Assembly: GCA_964511575.1 (NCBI GenBank)
Contig: CAZEFM010000104.1
Span: 1-13,365 of the forward strand
DNA: 13,365 bases
Direction of reading: 5' to 3'
From: CALKHT01 sp964511575
Lineage (GTDB): Bacteria > Planctomycetota > Phycisphaerae > Phycisphaerales > Phycisphaeraceae
The notes under the pieces: model-generated
What the model saw: only the letters and a program-made list of their open reading frames with translations
What the model was told of the DNA's origin: nothing
Database searches by the model: none
In this document: positions 1 through 7,797 of the stretch, piece after piece
Layout: each line of letters begins with the position of its first letter
Position numbering within the stretch: the stretch's first letter is position 1
Position numbers and translations under genes: made by a program

Positions 1-117
1 TTTTCAGATTTTTTGCCTCTTTTTCTTGCCTCGCGCAGTTGGTGGGTTAGGTTTGTCGCACACGTCCCCTTCCGAGGGGGTCACCGGCATGTGAATCGCA
101 AGGCAGGAGGAGAAGCT

Positions 118-858
118 ATGGCATTTCGTTTGCGCCGAACGCGGTGGGCATTGGCGGCTGGGTTGGTCGTGGGGATCGCGATGTCTACGGCGCAGACACA
201 TGCAGCTCCTGTCGTGGAAACGTTCAATGGGCCCACGCTTGGGCCTGAATGGGTGTTCGATTACTTCGCAACGGACGATGGCCACTGGGCGTACAGCTTC
301 GACGATTCGCGCATGGATATCACATCGCTCGCGCAGAATGGTTCAAGCAACTGGACATCCGTGAACTTCACGCGGCAATTCGATCCGATGCTTGCATTTC
401 AGGGCACGCTGATTCATTCCTGGTCGCAACCCGATGGTGGCGAAGTGGAAAAACCCCTCGTGCGCATGCGACTGATGTCGGGGAACATCGCTGTCGTTGA
501 TCTCGGCCTGATGGACAGGTCCGGCGACAACTGGGGCGTGTTGCATGTCAACGAGGAAGTCAGCGTGGCGGCGGCGCAATCCGGCATGGCGACGTGGACC
601 TTCGAGCGCATCGGCAACACGATCGACATCTACCTCAACGGCGCGGACACGCCGTTTCACAGCGTTGCCGTTGATGAAGAGACGATGATCGATGGCGTGC
701 AGTTTCAGATCCAGGCGTATCGTCTGAACCTCAATGACTGGACGTGGACGAACACGCAATCGCTGCATCACTTTGCGATGGTGCCGGAACCCGCCTCGCT
801 GGCGCTGCTGGGGCTCGGCGGGCTCTGCATGATTCGGCGGCGCGGTTCGAAGAACTGA
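118..858 (+). CDS. PEP-CTERM sorted exported protein, concanavalin-like fold suspected
   Basis: This 246-residue protein is exported and probably held at the envelope. The start at 118 is chosen because AGGAGGAG at 105-112 gives an ideal ribosome binding site five bases upstream; the frame is open further upstream but without such a site. Residues 1-30 form a signal peptide (RLRRTRW, then a hydrophobic stretch, ending THAA). The body is rich in Trp, Asp and Asn; ETFNGPTLGPEW near 34-45 and a later ERIGNTIDIYLNG stretch (163-175) resemble beta-sandwich (LamG/concanavalin-like) domains, which is only an inference. The tail is a textbook PEP-CTERM signal: VPEP at 222-225, a hydrophobic helix, then RRRG. 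In this family an exosortase is thought to process that tail. A small 5-bp hairpin (66-79) lies in the leader. The stop falls one base from the stop of the opposing debranching-enzyme gene. Function unknown. Confidence 0.85.
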   Translation: MAFRLRRTRWALAAGLVVGIAMSTAQTHAAPVVETFNGPTLGPEWVFDYFATDDGHWAYSFDDSRMDITSLAQNGSSNWTSVNFTRQFDPMLAFQGTLIHSWSQPDGGEVEKPLVRMRLMSGNIAVVDLGLMDRSGDNWGVLHVNEEVSVAAAQSGMATWTFERIGNTIDIYLNGADTPFHSVAVDEETMIDGVQFQIQAYRLNLNDWTWTNTQSLHHFAMVPEPASLALLGLGGLCMIRRRGSKN

Positions 859-859
859 A

Positions 860-2989
860 TCAACCCTGCGTCAACAGCTTGAGCACGCGCAACACTTCCG
901 CGACGCTCCACGCCTGCGCCATGCATCCGCCCGGTCGATGCGGCGGCGCTGCTTCGTGCACTTCGTACAGTTGGCCGAACGTGGGGAACTCGCCTTCGCC
1001 GAGCATCTGCTCGAGCAACGGCGCGATGGCGGCGCCCGCTTCCTTCTTCGCCTCGGGGCTGAACTGCCCGACGCGCAACACCGCTTCGGCATAAGGCCCG
1101 ATCAGCCACGGCCAAACCGTGCCCTGATGGTACGCTTCATCGCGCTGCATCTGAGGCCCGGTGTAATGCGCGTGATACGCCGGGTGATCGTCGGGCAACG
1201 TTCGCAATCCGAACGGCGTGAGCAACCGCTTCTTCACCGATTGCAGCACCAGCTTCTGCTTCGTTCGCGGCAACGGCGAGCGCGTGAGCGATGCGACGAA
1301 CACCTGGTTCGGCCGCAGCGAGCGGTCGGCATGTTCCACGCCCTGCTCATCCACCCAGATGTGATCGCGCAGGTGCTTGAGCTCCTCATCCCAGAACACC
1401 TTGACGAACGATCGGCTGATGCGTTTGGCGAGCTTCTGATAGTGGTTGGCCTCGCGCGGGTGGCTTTCGTGCAGCCGTTCCGCCATGCCGGTGAGCACAT
1501 CGTACCACAGCGCGTTGACTTCAACGGCTTTTCCGGCGCGTGGTGTGAACACGCGCCCGCCACAGGCTGCATCCATCCACGTCAACTGCGTGTCGAGGTT
1601 GCCCGCGGCGATCAAGCCATCGCCCGCCATGCGAATGGAGTAATCCGTGCCCTTGATGTATGCGTTGATGATCTTGCAGCACGCCTCGCGCAGCCAGTCG
1701 TTCCATGCATCGATATCGCCGGTGGCGTCGATGTACTGCATGGCCGCGTTGATGAACCAGAGGCTGGCATCGACGGTGTTGTAGTGTGCCGCGCCCACGG
1801 CATCGCTGTAGTCGTCGAACCGGTTGGGCACCAGGCCGTTGCGAATTGCCTGCGCGAATGTCTGCAGCGTGGCGCGCGCCTCTTCATGACGACCGGTCAC
1901 CAGCAGCAGCCCCGGCAGCGCGATGAACGTATCGCGACCCCAGTCGGCGAACCAGGGATAACCCGCCAGAATCGTCGACAGCTTCTCCCGGCCGATGGTG
2001 CGGTCCACCACGAAGTCGTCCGCCGCAATCGCCAACACGCGCGCCAGCGTCGCATCCTCACCGCGACCGATCACCTGCTGCGGCTGCATCGCGCCGATCG
2101 CATTGACGAGCGGCGACAGGTGCGCGGCCCGGTCGTCCATCGCCGAGCGCGGCGCAGCCGGTGCATCGCCCAACGCCACCGTCAACGTGATCACCTGTTC
2201 CGCCTTCGGCTCCAGATCAATCACAAACGCGCCGGGGAGGAACTGGTCTTCCGTGTCTTCCTGGCCGCGCTCAGTGTCGATGGCGTAATGCTGGCGATAC
2301 CACCACTGCGGCTCCTCGACAAACTGCCCGCGATCGCACGCCACCGTCACCGCGGCATCGTCGTGGCGCACGGTGATGCGCTTTGATTGCGCGGCTAGCT
2401 GAAACGGCGAGGTGCTGTCCTTGTGCAGCAGTGCGTGGAAGTCGCGCACCGTCATCATCGGCGCCAGCCGCAACCGCGCGCGATCCGCCAGCCCGCCGAT
2501 GGTGTAGCGCACCGTCGCCGCCTGTTCCTTCCAGTGCAGGATGAGTTCGCGCGAGAAGGTGAGGTTGTCCGCGCGGTAGTGCCATGCCACGGTCAACCCG
2601 CGCTCAAAGCGTTCGAGCAGCGTGTGTCCCTTGGGGGCGAAGACATCGCGGCCGTGCGGATCACGAAACATCGCCGCGGAGAATTCGAGGGTGACGGGCC
2701 CCGCCGCCTTGCCGCCGCTGGTGGCGAGGGTGAGTTGTTCGAGCACCTGGTTGAGTGCGAGGATGCGTCCGACGGGCGGTCGCTGCGCGGCGATGAGCAG
2801 GCCGTGATACCGCCGGGTGTTCACCCCCATCGCGGTGCCCATGGCGTACGCGCCGGTGCCGTTGGTCAACACCCACTCACGCGCCAGGAACGGCAGCGGA
2901 TCGTCGCCGATGGTGCACGCATGCGTCTGCCACGCCGTGTCGGTACGGGGGGAGGGCGGCGTGGAACGTTGGGGGCCGGCTTTACTCAT
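860..2989 (-). CDS. Glycogen debranching enzyme, GDE_N_bac plus amylo-alpha-1,6-glucosidase domains (GH133 type)
   Basis: This 709-residue protein should hydrolyse alpha-1,6 branch points of glycogen or limit dextrin in the cytoplasm. Residues about 33-275 match the bacterial/archaeal N-terminal domain (REWVLTNGTGAYAMGT, then RRYHGLL at 59-65). Residues about 310-705 match the (alpha/alpha)6 amylo-alpha-1,6-glucosidase domain, with YPWFADWGRDTFIALPG at 344-360, LTWMDA at 469-474, AYHQGTVWPWLIGPY at 619-633 and CMAQAWSVAEVLR near 689-701. The length fits the single-polypeptide archaeal-type enzyme rather than the much longer eukaryotic bifunctional one. The reading frame runs open upstream to 3430, but that part is antisense-frame shadow of mraY; the ATG at 2989 begins just before the GDE_N_bac homology and overlaps the mraY stop as ATGA. 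No Shine-Dalgarno site precedes it, so translation by coupling to mraY is likely. Pairing with mraY is unusual. Confidence 0.92.
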   Translation of the reverse strand: MSKAGPQRSTPPSPRTDTAWQTHACTIGDDPLPFLAREWVLTNGTGAYAMGTAMGVNTRRYHGLLIAAQRPPVGRILALNQVLEQLTLATSGGKAAGPVTLEFSAAMFRDPHGRDVFAPKGHTLLERFERGLTVAWHYRADNLTFSRELILHWKEQAATVRYTIGGLADRARLRLAPMMTVRDFHALLHKDSTSPFQLAAQSKRITVRHDDAAVTVACDRGQFVEEPQWWYRQHYAIDTERGQEDTEDQFLPGAFVIDLEPKAEQVITLTVALGDAPAAPRSAMDDRAAHLSPLVNAIGAMQPQQVIGRGEDATLARVLAIAADDFVVDRTIGREKLSTILAGYPWFADWGRDTFIALPGLLLVTGRHEEARATLQTFAQAIRNGLVPNRFDDYSDAVGAAHYNTVDASLWFINAAMQYIDATGDIDAWNDWLREACCKIINAYIKGTDYSIRMAGDGLIAAGNLDTQLTWMDAACGGRVFTPRAGKAVEVNALWYDVLTGMAERLHESHPREANHYQKLAKRISRSFVKVFWDEELKHLRDHIWVDEQGVEHADRSLRPNQVFVASLTRSPLPRTKQKLVLQSVKKRLLTPFGLRTLPDDHPAYHAHYTGPQMQRDEAYHQGTVWPWLIGPYAEAVLRVGQFSPEAKKEAGAAIAPLLEQMLGEGEFPTFGQLYEVHEAAPPHRPGGCMAQAWSVAEVLRVLKLLTQG

Positions 2990-4191
2990 CGCAGCTTCAG
3001 GGTTGCCAATGCGGCGGCCGCGAGAATAGCGCTGATGAGCCAGAAGCGTACCACCACCTGCTGTTCCGTCCAACCACCAAGGTGAAAGTGATGATGAATC
3101 GGCGCGCACCGGAAGATGCGTTTGCCGCCGCTGAACTTGAAGTACGACACCTGCATGATCACCGACAACGCCTCGATCACAAACACTCCGCCGATAATCA
3201 GGAGCAAAAATTCTTGCCGAATGACCACGGCGATGTAGCCGAGCAATCCTCCCAAAGGCAGCGAACCCGTGTCGCCCATGAACACCTGCGCGGGGGAGCA
3301 GTTGAACCACAAAAAGCCCAAACACGCACCCACCATCGCCCCCGCCACGATTGCCAACTCGTCGCTGAAGGGGATGTAAGGCACCAACAGCGTTTTGGCG
3401 AGACTGCCATCGTCGTAGCCGGCGATCCACGCCAGCACCATCATCGCAAACGCCACCACCGCGACGATGCCGCTCACCAGCCCATCCATGCCATCGGTCA
3501 GATTCACCGCGTTGGATGAGCCCGCAATCACCAACACCGTCAAAACGACGAACGACACCGCCCCCAAACGGATAATGTTGTCAGCCGTCACCCATCCCCC
3601 CGCCGTGGGGTCGAACTCCCACGTCTTGAGGCCCGGCAGGTTGAGCGTGTGACTCATCAACTGGAACTGATCGACGTCCAGCACCAGCTTGTTGCCGCCG
3701 TAATGATGGATGAAGATGCCCAGCAGTACCGCGAGCCCCAGTTGAAAGAGCAGCTTTTCGTAGGAATAAAGCCCTTCGCGCGAACCGGGCTTGCGCCGCG
3801 CGGAAACGAGCTTGAGCCAGTCATCCCAGCCCCCGACGACCGCCAGCCAGATCAGGCACACCAGCGCCATGATGATGTAGAAGTTGCTCACATCGGCAAG
3901 CAGCAGCGTGGCGATGAGGATGGCGAAGCTGATGAGGATGCCACCCATGGTGGGCGTGTTGGCCTTCTGCTTCATCAACTGGTTGAGGTCTTTGTGGTAG
4001 AACTCGGGATTGTCGCCGACCTTCTGCCGCACCAGCCAGCGGATGACGCGTGGCCCCAGCCCGATGACCAGCGCAAAGCTCAGCAAAATCGCCAGCACCG
4101 CGCGAAATTCCGAATAACGAAACACGCGCAAAAACCCCAGGCCATGCGCCTGAAGCCATTCGAGCATGCTGTTGATCAGCAGGTAAATCAC
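2986..4191 (-). CDS. mraY: Phospho-N-acetylmuramoyl-pentapeptide transferase (MraY)
   Basis: MraY transfers phospho-MurNAc-pentapeptide from UDP to undecaprenyl phosphate, making lipid I at the inner membrane. The 401-residue polytopic protein carries the family signatures in order: NTPTMGG at 78-84, the aspartate pair in GGWDDWLK (Asp123-124), SSNAVNLTDGMDGL at 225-238, WFNCSPAQVFMGDTGS at 295-310, and APIHHHFHLGGW at 363-374 with the conserved histidine cluster. About ten hydrophobic helices are visible. It is somewhat longer than the E. coli enzyme (about 360), mainly from a loop around 165-205. The start used is GTG at 4191; the ATG at 4167 (MLEWLQAHGLG) aligns directly with the usual MraY N-terminus and is a real alternative. 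Neither has a clear ribosome binding site. It follows murF by 41 bases, and its stop overlaps the debranching-enzyme start. Confidence 0.96.
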   Translation of the reverse strand: MIYLLINSMLEWLQAHGLGFLRVFRYSEFRAVLAILLSFALVIGLGPRVIRWLVRQKVGDNPEFYHKDLNQLMKQKANTPTMGGILISFAILIATLLLADVSNFYIIMALVCLIWLAVVGGWDDWLKLVSARRKPGSREGLYSYEKLLFQLGLAVLLGIFIHHYGGNKLVLDVDQFQLMSHTLNLPGLKTWEFDPTAGGWVTADNIIRLGAVSFVVLTVLVIAGSSNAVNLTDGMDGLVSGIVAVVAFAMMVLAWIAGYDDGSLAKTLLVPYIPFSDELAIVAGAMVGACLGFLWFNCSPAQVFMGDTGSLPLGGLLGYIAVVIRQEFLLLIIGGVFVIEALSVIMQVSYFKFSGGKRIFRCAPIHHHFHLGGWTEQQVVVRFWLISAILAAAALATLKLR

Positions 4192-4232
4192 GTGCCGCGT
4201 TCAATCCGTTGAAGGCGTCATGAAAAGCCAAG

Positions 4233-5651
4233 TTAGCAGGTCACCGTCGCCATTGCAGGCAGCAGGCGCTCCAGCGCCATGCCTCGGGAACCTTTGAGCA
4301 AAACCAGGTCGCCCGGCCGAATCATCGCCGCCACCCGGTTGGGCAGATCATCCGTCCATCCGGGCAGTGCCACCACGCGCGACGCTTCCCAATGCCGAGC
4401 CAGCATCTCCGCGGTGAACATCGCCAGCTTGCCGATGAGCACCGCCCGCGGATTGGGCAGGTTGAGCGCCGCGATCCGCTCGCCGATGCGACGATGCTCC
4501 TGCGGCCCCGTGTCGCCCAGTTCCAGCATGTCGGCCAGCACGATCACGCATCGCCGGTGCCGACCGTCCCGCGCCAGTTGCTCCAGCGTCATCAACGCCA
4601 TGCGCACCGAATCGGGGTTGGCGTTGTACGCATCGTTGAGCACGGTGATGGCTTCATCGCCCGTACCGATGGTGGTCAGTTCCATGCGCATGCTCGGCCG
4701 GGGCATGTTCCGCAGCGCCTCGGCCGCCTGCGTATCGCTGATGCCGAACCGCCGCCCCACCGCCAGCGCCGCCAGCGCGTTGTGAACGTTGTGCGCGCCG
4801 GGCATCGGCAGCACCACCTCCACACCATTGGCAAGCGTCATGCGCATCTGTAAACCCGCAGTCGCATCGCGCAATTCCGATTCACCGAAGCGCACCACCT
4901 CGATACCCGATGGCACCGCCGCCTCGATGAGCGACTGACACGCTGTATGCTCCGGAATCACCACGCAGCCGCCCGGCTCGATGAACTGAAAGAGCGAGGT
5001 TTTCTCCCGCGCGATCGCTTCAACGCTGCCGAGATAACCGATGTGTGCGGTGCCGATGGTCGTGAGCACCACCAGGTTGGGCCGCAGGATCGCGCCCAAT
5101 GCCGCGATCTCGCCCGCATGATTCATCCCCACTTCCGCGGCAACAAACGCATCGGTCGGCGACGCGGCGAGCAGCGTCAGCGGCACACCCAGATGGTTGT
5201 TGAAGCTCTTGGGGCTTTGCGTGCCGGTCAATGTCGCGGACAGCACCGCGTGGATGAGCTGCCGTGTCGTCGTCTTGCCGTTCGACCCGGTGACGGCGAT
5301 CACCTGCACCCCGCCCTGCCGTAACACATCGCGATACACCCGCGCCAGATCCTGCAGCGCCTTCACCGTGTCGTCGACGAGCAGCACGCCCGCACCGGAT
5401 GACGCCGCCGCCTCGGTCAGTTCCTGCCACTGGCGCGACACGATGACGAGTCGCGCCCCGGCCGTCAGCGCGCGGATGGCGAAGTCGTGACCATCGAAGC
5501 GGTCGCCGCGCACCGCCACGAACACCTGCCCATCGGTGACGGCGCGCGAGTCGATCGTCACGCCGGTCAACGCAGCCGTGACCTCGGCGGGTTCCGTGAC
5601 CCAGCGGCCCTGCGTGACCTGCTGAAATTGTGCGGCAGTCCAGAAATTCAT
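4233..5651 (-). CDS. murF: UDP-N-acetylmuramoyl-tripeptide--D-alanyl-D-alanine ligase (MurF)
   Basis: MurF adds D-Ala-D-Ala to UDP-MurNAc-tripeptide with ATP, completing the cytoplasmic pentapeptide precursor. The 472-residue length is normal. The N-terminal substrate domain has VTIDSRAV (31-38) and GQVFVAVRGDRFDGHDF (41-57). The central ATPase domain has the P-loop TGSNGKTTT (121-129), SFNNHLGVPLTLL (149-161) and EVGMNHAGEI (173-182). The C-terminal domain has LNDAYNANPDS (338-348), LADMLELG (372-379) and LKGSRGMALE (452-461). The NNHLGVP and AYNANPDS motifs separate MurF from MurE, MurD and MurC. The ATG at 5651 gives the standard N-terminus; only a weak ribosome binding site is seen. The gene lies 58 bases after murE and 41 before mraY, the canonical dcw order, so a shared transcript is likely. 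Confidence 0.96.
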   Translation of the reverse strand: MNFWTAAQFQQVTQGRWVTEPAEVTAALTGVTIDSRAVTDGQVFVAVRGDRFDGHDFAIRALTAGARLVIVSRQWQELTEAAASSGAGVLLVDDTVKALQDLARVYRDVLRQGGVQVIAVTGSNGKTTTRQLIHAVLSATLTGTQSPKSFNNHLGVPLTLLAASPTDAFVAAEVGMNHAGEIAALGAILRPNLVVLTTIGTAHIGYLGSVEAIAREKTSLFQFIEPGGCVVIPEHTACQSLIEAAVPSGIEVVRFGESELRDATAGLQMRMTLANGVEVVLPMPGAHNVHNALAALAVGRRFGISDTQAAEALRNMPRPSMRMELTTIGTGDEAITVLNDAYNANPDSVRMALMTLEQLARDGRHRRCVIVLADMLELGDTGPQEHRRIGERIAALNLPNPRAVLIGKLAMFTAEMLARHWEASRVVALPGWTDDLPNRVAAMIRPGDLVLLKGSRGMALERLLPAMATVTC

Positions 5652-5709
5652 CGTTGCATCAGCCGTTCAATCGTGGAGCGAGCGTGACGAAGCGAGGCTC
5701 GACCGTTGT

Positions 5710-7290
5710 TCAGTGTTCGACCTCGAGCCCGGCACGATGGCGCTGCCGCAGCGCCGCCGCCGCGTGTTCGCGATCGTCGAAGTGACGTTTGACCGTTCCA
5801 CCCGGCGCGTTCGCATCGGCGACGATCTGGTAATCCTCGTGCCCCTTGCCCGCCAGCAGCACGGTGTCGTCGGGCTGGGCGTCGCCGATCGCGCGGGCAA
5901 TGGCGCGGGCGCGGTCGGCTTCGACGACGACCCTGCAGGCCGCGGCGGGTGGTACGCCGGTCTGAATCTCGCGGATAATCGCCTCGGGGTTTTCGGTGCG
6001 CGGGTTGTCGGAGGTGATGACCACGCGGTCCGCCAGCTTGCACGCCACCGCCGCCATGAGAGGCCGCTTGCTGCGATCGCGATCCCCGCCGCAACCGAAC
6101 ACGACGATGAGTTTGCCTTTCACCACCGGGCGAAGCGCCAGCAGCACGTTCTCCAAGGCATCGTGCGTGTGGGCGTAATCGACCAGCACGGTGGGACCAT
6201 CCGCAGCATCCGATGCGTCGTCACTGTCCGCCGCGGTATCCGCAATCGCCGGCCAGTCGGCGCTCACCGGCTCCAGTCGGCCGGGTACCGCCGGGCTCGA
6301 TGCCACCGCATCGCGCACCGTGCGCGAGATCGCCGTCACCGCGTTCGCCGTGGCGATCGCCTGCAGCACGTTGAACACGTTGTGCCGCCCCACCAACGGC
6401 AGCGACACCTCGACACTGCCCCACGGCCCATCAAACCGCGCCTGGCTGCGATCCGCATGCAACGTCAACGGCGTCGCGCGGCACGACCCCGCCGGCAGCT
6501 CATCGCCGCCCATCGTGCACCAGATCACCCGGGCCGCACAATGCGCCACCATCCGCTGACCGAACGCATCGTCGTGGTTCACCACCGCCCAGGCGCGTTC
6601 ATCGAGATGTTCGAACAGCAACGCCTTGGCCGCGGCGTAATCCTCCATCGTTCGGTGGTAGTCCAGATGATCGCCCGTGAGATTGGTGAAGACGCCCGCC
6701 TCGAACCGCAGCGCCGCCGTCCGCCCCTGATGCAGCGCGTGGCTGGACACCTCCGCCACCGCCGCCCGGCAACCGTTGGCCACCATCCGTGACAGCAACC
6801 GCGACATCGCAATCGCGCCGGGCGTCGTCAGTTCCGCCGTCGCCCGCTGTGCGCCGTCATCCACCAGCACCGTGCCGATGAGCCCGCACTTCACGCCCGC
6901 ATGCTGCAGAAGATGCTGCAACACGAACGCGGTGGTGGTTTTGCCATTCGTTCCCGTGATGCCGATGAGCGCGAGTTGCCGCGACGGCTCGCCGAAGAAC
7001 CGTTCCGCCAGCCTGCCCGCAAGGGGCTGGTCGACCTGTTCCGCCACACACCAGGTAACCTGCCTGGGCAGATCGGCGGGCGGGGTTGTTTCGCTGATCA
7101 CCGCTGCCGCGCCACGCGCGATCGCATCGGCGACATGTGCCGCGCCATCGCCCCGCACGCCGCGACGCGCCACAAACAACCAGCCGGGCAACACTTCGCG
7201 CGAGTCGTCGGTCAGTTCGACCACCTGCACGGCCGGCTCCCCCGCCACCACCCGTACTCCCAAATCCGCGACCAGGTCGTCCAACCGCAT
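5710..7290 (-). CDS. murE: UDP-MurNAc-L-Ala-D-Glu--2,6-diaminopimelate ligase (MurE)
   Basis: MurE adds the third amino acid to UDP-MurNAc-L-Ala-D-Glu. Residue landmarks are LTDDSREVLPGWLFVARRG (26-44), the P-loop ITGTNGKTTTAFVL (111-124), AEVSSHAL (179-186), TNLTGDHLDYH (202-212), a likely carbamylated Lys222 in AAAKALLF, DYAHTHDALENVL (371-383), FGCGGDRDRSKRPLM (398-412), and GKGHEDYQ (481-488). The DNPR motif at 428-431 is the known signature for meso-diaminopimelate, so a DAP-type (Gram-negative-like) peptidoglycan is predicted. The ATG at 7290 is preceded by a GTGAGGA element and matches the family start; the frame is open to 7545 without homology. At 526 residues it is a little long, mainly from an acidic Ala/Asp/Ser insertion at about 350-366 before the C-terminal domain. 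It probably leads the murE-murF-mraY transcript. Confidence 0.95.
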   Translation of the reverse strand: MRLDDLVADLGVRVVAGEPAVQVVELTDDSREVLPGWLFVARRGVRGDGAAHVADAIARGAAAVISETTPPADLPRQVTWCVAEQVDQPLAGRLAERFFGEPSRQLALIGITGTNGKTTTAFVLQHLLQHAGVKCGLIGTVLVDDGAQRATAELTTPGAIAMSRLLSRMVANGCRAAVAEVSSHALHQGRTAALRFEAGVFTNLTGDHLDYHRTMEDYAAAKALLFEHLDERAWAVVNHDDAFGQRMVAHCAARVIWCTMGGDELPAGSCRATPLTLHADRSQARFDGPWGSVEVSLPLVGRHNVFNVLQAIATANAVTAISRTVRDAVASSPAVPGRLEPVSADWPAIADTAADSDDASDAADGPTVLVDYAHTHDALENVLLALRPVVKGKLIVVFGCGGDRDRSKRPLMAAVACKLADRVVITSDNPRTENPEAIIREIQTGVPPAAACRVVVEADRARAIARAIGDAQPDDTVLLAGKGHEDYQIVADANAPGGTVKRHFDDREHAAAALRQRHRAGLEVEH

Positions 7291-7354
7291 GGAACCATCC
7301 TCACCAGCGAACCGCCCGGCGCGCCTCAGCACGCCCGATCGGTCGCGAACCCCT

Positions 7355-7360
7355 ATTTTA
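7355..7360 (-). promoter_or_regulatory. Possible -10 hexamer upstream of murE
   Basis: On the minus strand the hexamer TAAAAT (one mismatch to TATAAT) stands 64 bases before the murE start in otherwise very GC-rich DNA. No convincing -35 element lies at 16-19 bases, so this is a weak prediction based on local AT content and position. Confidence 0.3.
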
Positions 7361-7469
7361 TCGGCCGTTTCGCGCTGTGCCGTGCAGGAACAAGCCGCAC
7401 CGCCCCGTCCGTGGCTTCCTTGCTCCCCCGCCGACACAACCGCCAACTTATCCCCCGGAAACGAACAAG

Positions 7470-7497
7470 CCGGACCTGAGATGCCGCGAAGGTCCGG
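7470..7497. repeat. Inverted repeat in the murE leader
   Basis: A perfect 8-bp stem (CCGGACCT at 7470-7477, AGGTCCGG at 7490-7497) closes a 12-base loop. On the minus strand it is followed by CTTGTTCGTTTCC, which is T-rich for this DNA but not a true T-tract. It could be a weak terminator for the small gene upstream or a structure in the murE leader. Confidence 0.4.
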
Positions 7498-7540
7498 AGC
7501 CCACCCCAGCGCCCCTTCGCCACACCTCACGTCCGGCTGA

Positions 7541-7578
7541 CGCATGCGCGACGATGATGCAGCTCACCGTCGCATGCG
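7541..7578. repeat. Imperfect inverted repeat just after the 67-residue small gene
   Basis: CGCATGCGCGACG at 7541-7553 pairs with CGTCGCATGCG at 7568-7578, giving an 11-bp stem with a two-base bulge and a 14-base loop. It begins 11 bases past the stop of the minus-strand small gene, the position of a transcription terminator, but no T-tract follows on either strand. Confidence 0.4.
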
Positions 7579-7588
7579 ATCGGCTTGT

Positions 7589-7792
7589 TCACACCATCGC
7601 CATGGATCGCGTGACCACGGCCGGCGAAGCGCCGTTGCGCACCCATCGGCTGTGCCTGCCGCGATGGTTGCACACCCGTGTCAGACGCTGCAGGTAGTCC
7701 GACAGCGCCGCCTCATCAAACCGCGTGAGAAACTCCTGGTCGGCCGACCGATTGTGCTCGCGAATCGCTTCGATCATCTGCTGCTTGCTCAT
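7589..7792 (-). CDS. Small uncharacterised protein, 67 residues
   Basis: The product begins MSKQQMIEAIREHNRSADQE, continues with FLTRFDEAALSDYLQRLTRV, and ends in a basic tail with two Trp/Arg-rich turns. The first 42 residues are charged and amphipathic, consistent with two or three short helices; there is no signal peptide or membrane segment. I believe similar short proteins with an AEFLxxFDExALxxYLxRL core occur in planctomycetes, but this is from memory. The ATG at 7792 is preferred because AAAGGA lies eight bases upstream; an ATG at 7801 has that element directly against it and is less likely. The last 25 residues look less conserved in style. It is on the same strand as murE, 298 bases upstream. 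Function unknown. Confidence 0.6.
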   Translation of the reverse strand: MSKQQMIEAIREHNRSADQEFLTRFDEAALSDYLQRLTRVCNHRGRHSRWVRNGASPAVVTRSMAMV

Positions 7793-7797
7793 CTCAA

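Larger units (their letters stand above)
7291..7588. other. Non-coding leader/spacer between small gene and murE
   Basis: This 298-base stretch has no convincing gene. The murE frame stays open to 7545, but the predicted peptide is Gly/Arg/Ala-rich without resemblance to MurE and lies upstream of a good ribosome binding site. It holds the two inverted repeats at 7470-7497 and 7541-7578 and the -10-like hexamer at 7355-7360. It most likely carries the end of the small gene's transcript and the murE promoter. Confidence 0.5.

Noticed and set aside
1..33. T-rich stretch at the left edge, possible tail of an upstream terminator
   Set aside because: No stem is visible because the upstream sequence is outside the window.
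938..2386. A 482-residue plus-strand frame
   Set aside because: It lies antisense to the well-supported debranching enzyme, is rich in Arg/His, and has no motif; a typical GC-rich shadow.
2990..3430. N-terminal extension of the debranching enzyme frame
   Set aside because: It overlaps mraY in another frame, is Arg/Gly-rich, and the family homology begins after 2989.
5675..5701. GC-rich alternating motif between murE and murF with GAGC/GCTC ends
   Set aside because: Only a 4-5 bp possible stem, no T-tract, and a terminator inside the murEF unit is unlikely.
7291..7545. N-terminal extension of MurE by 85 residues
   Set aside because: No MurE resemblance, and a good ribosome binding site precedes the ATG at 7290.
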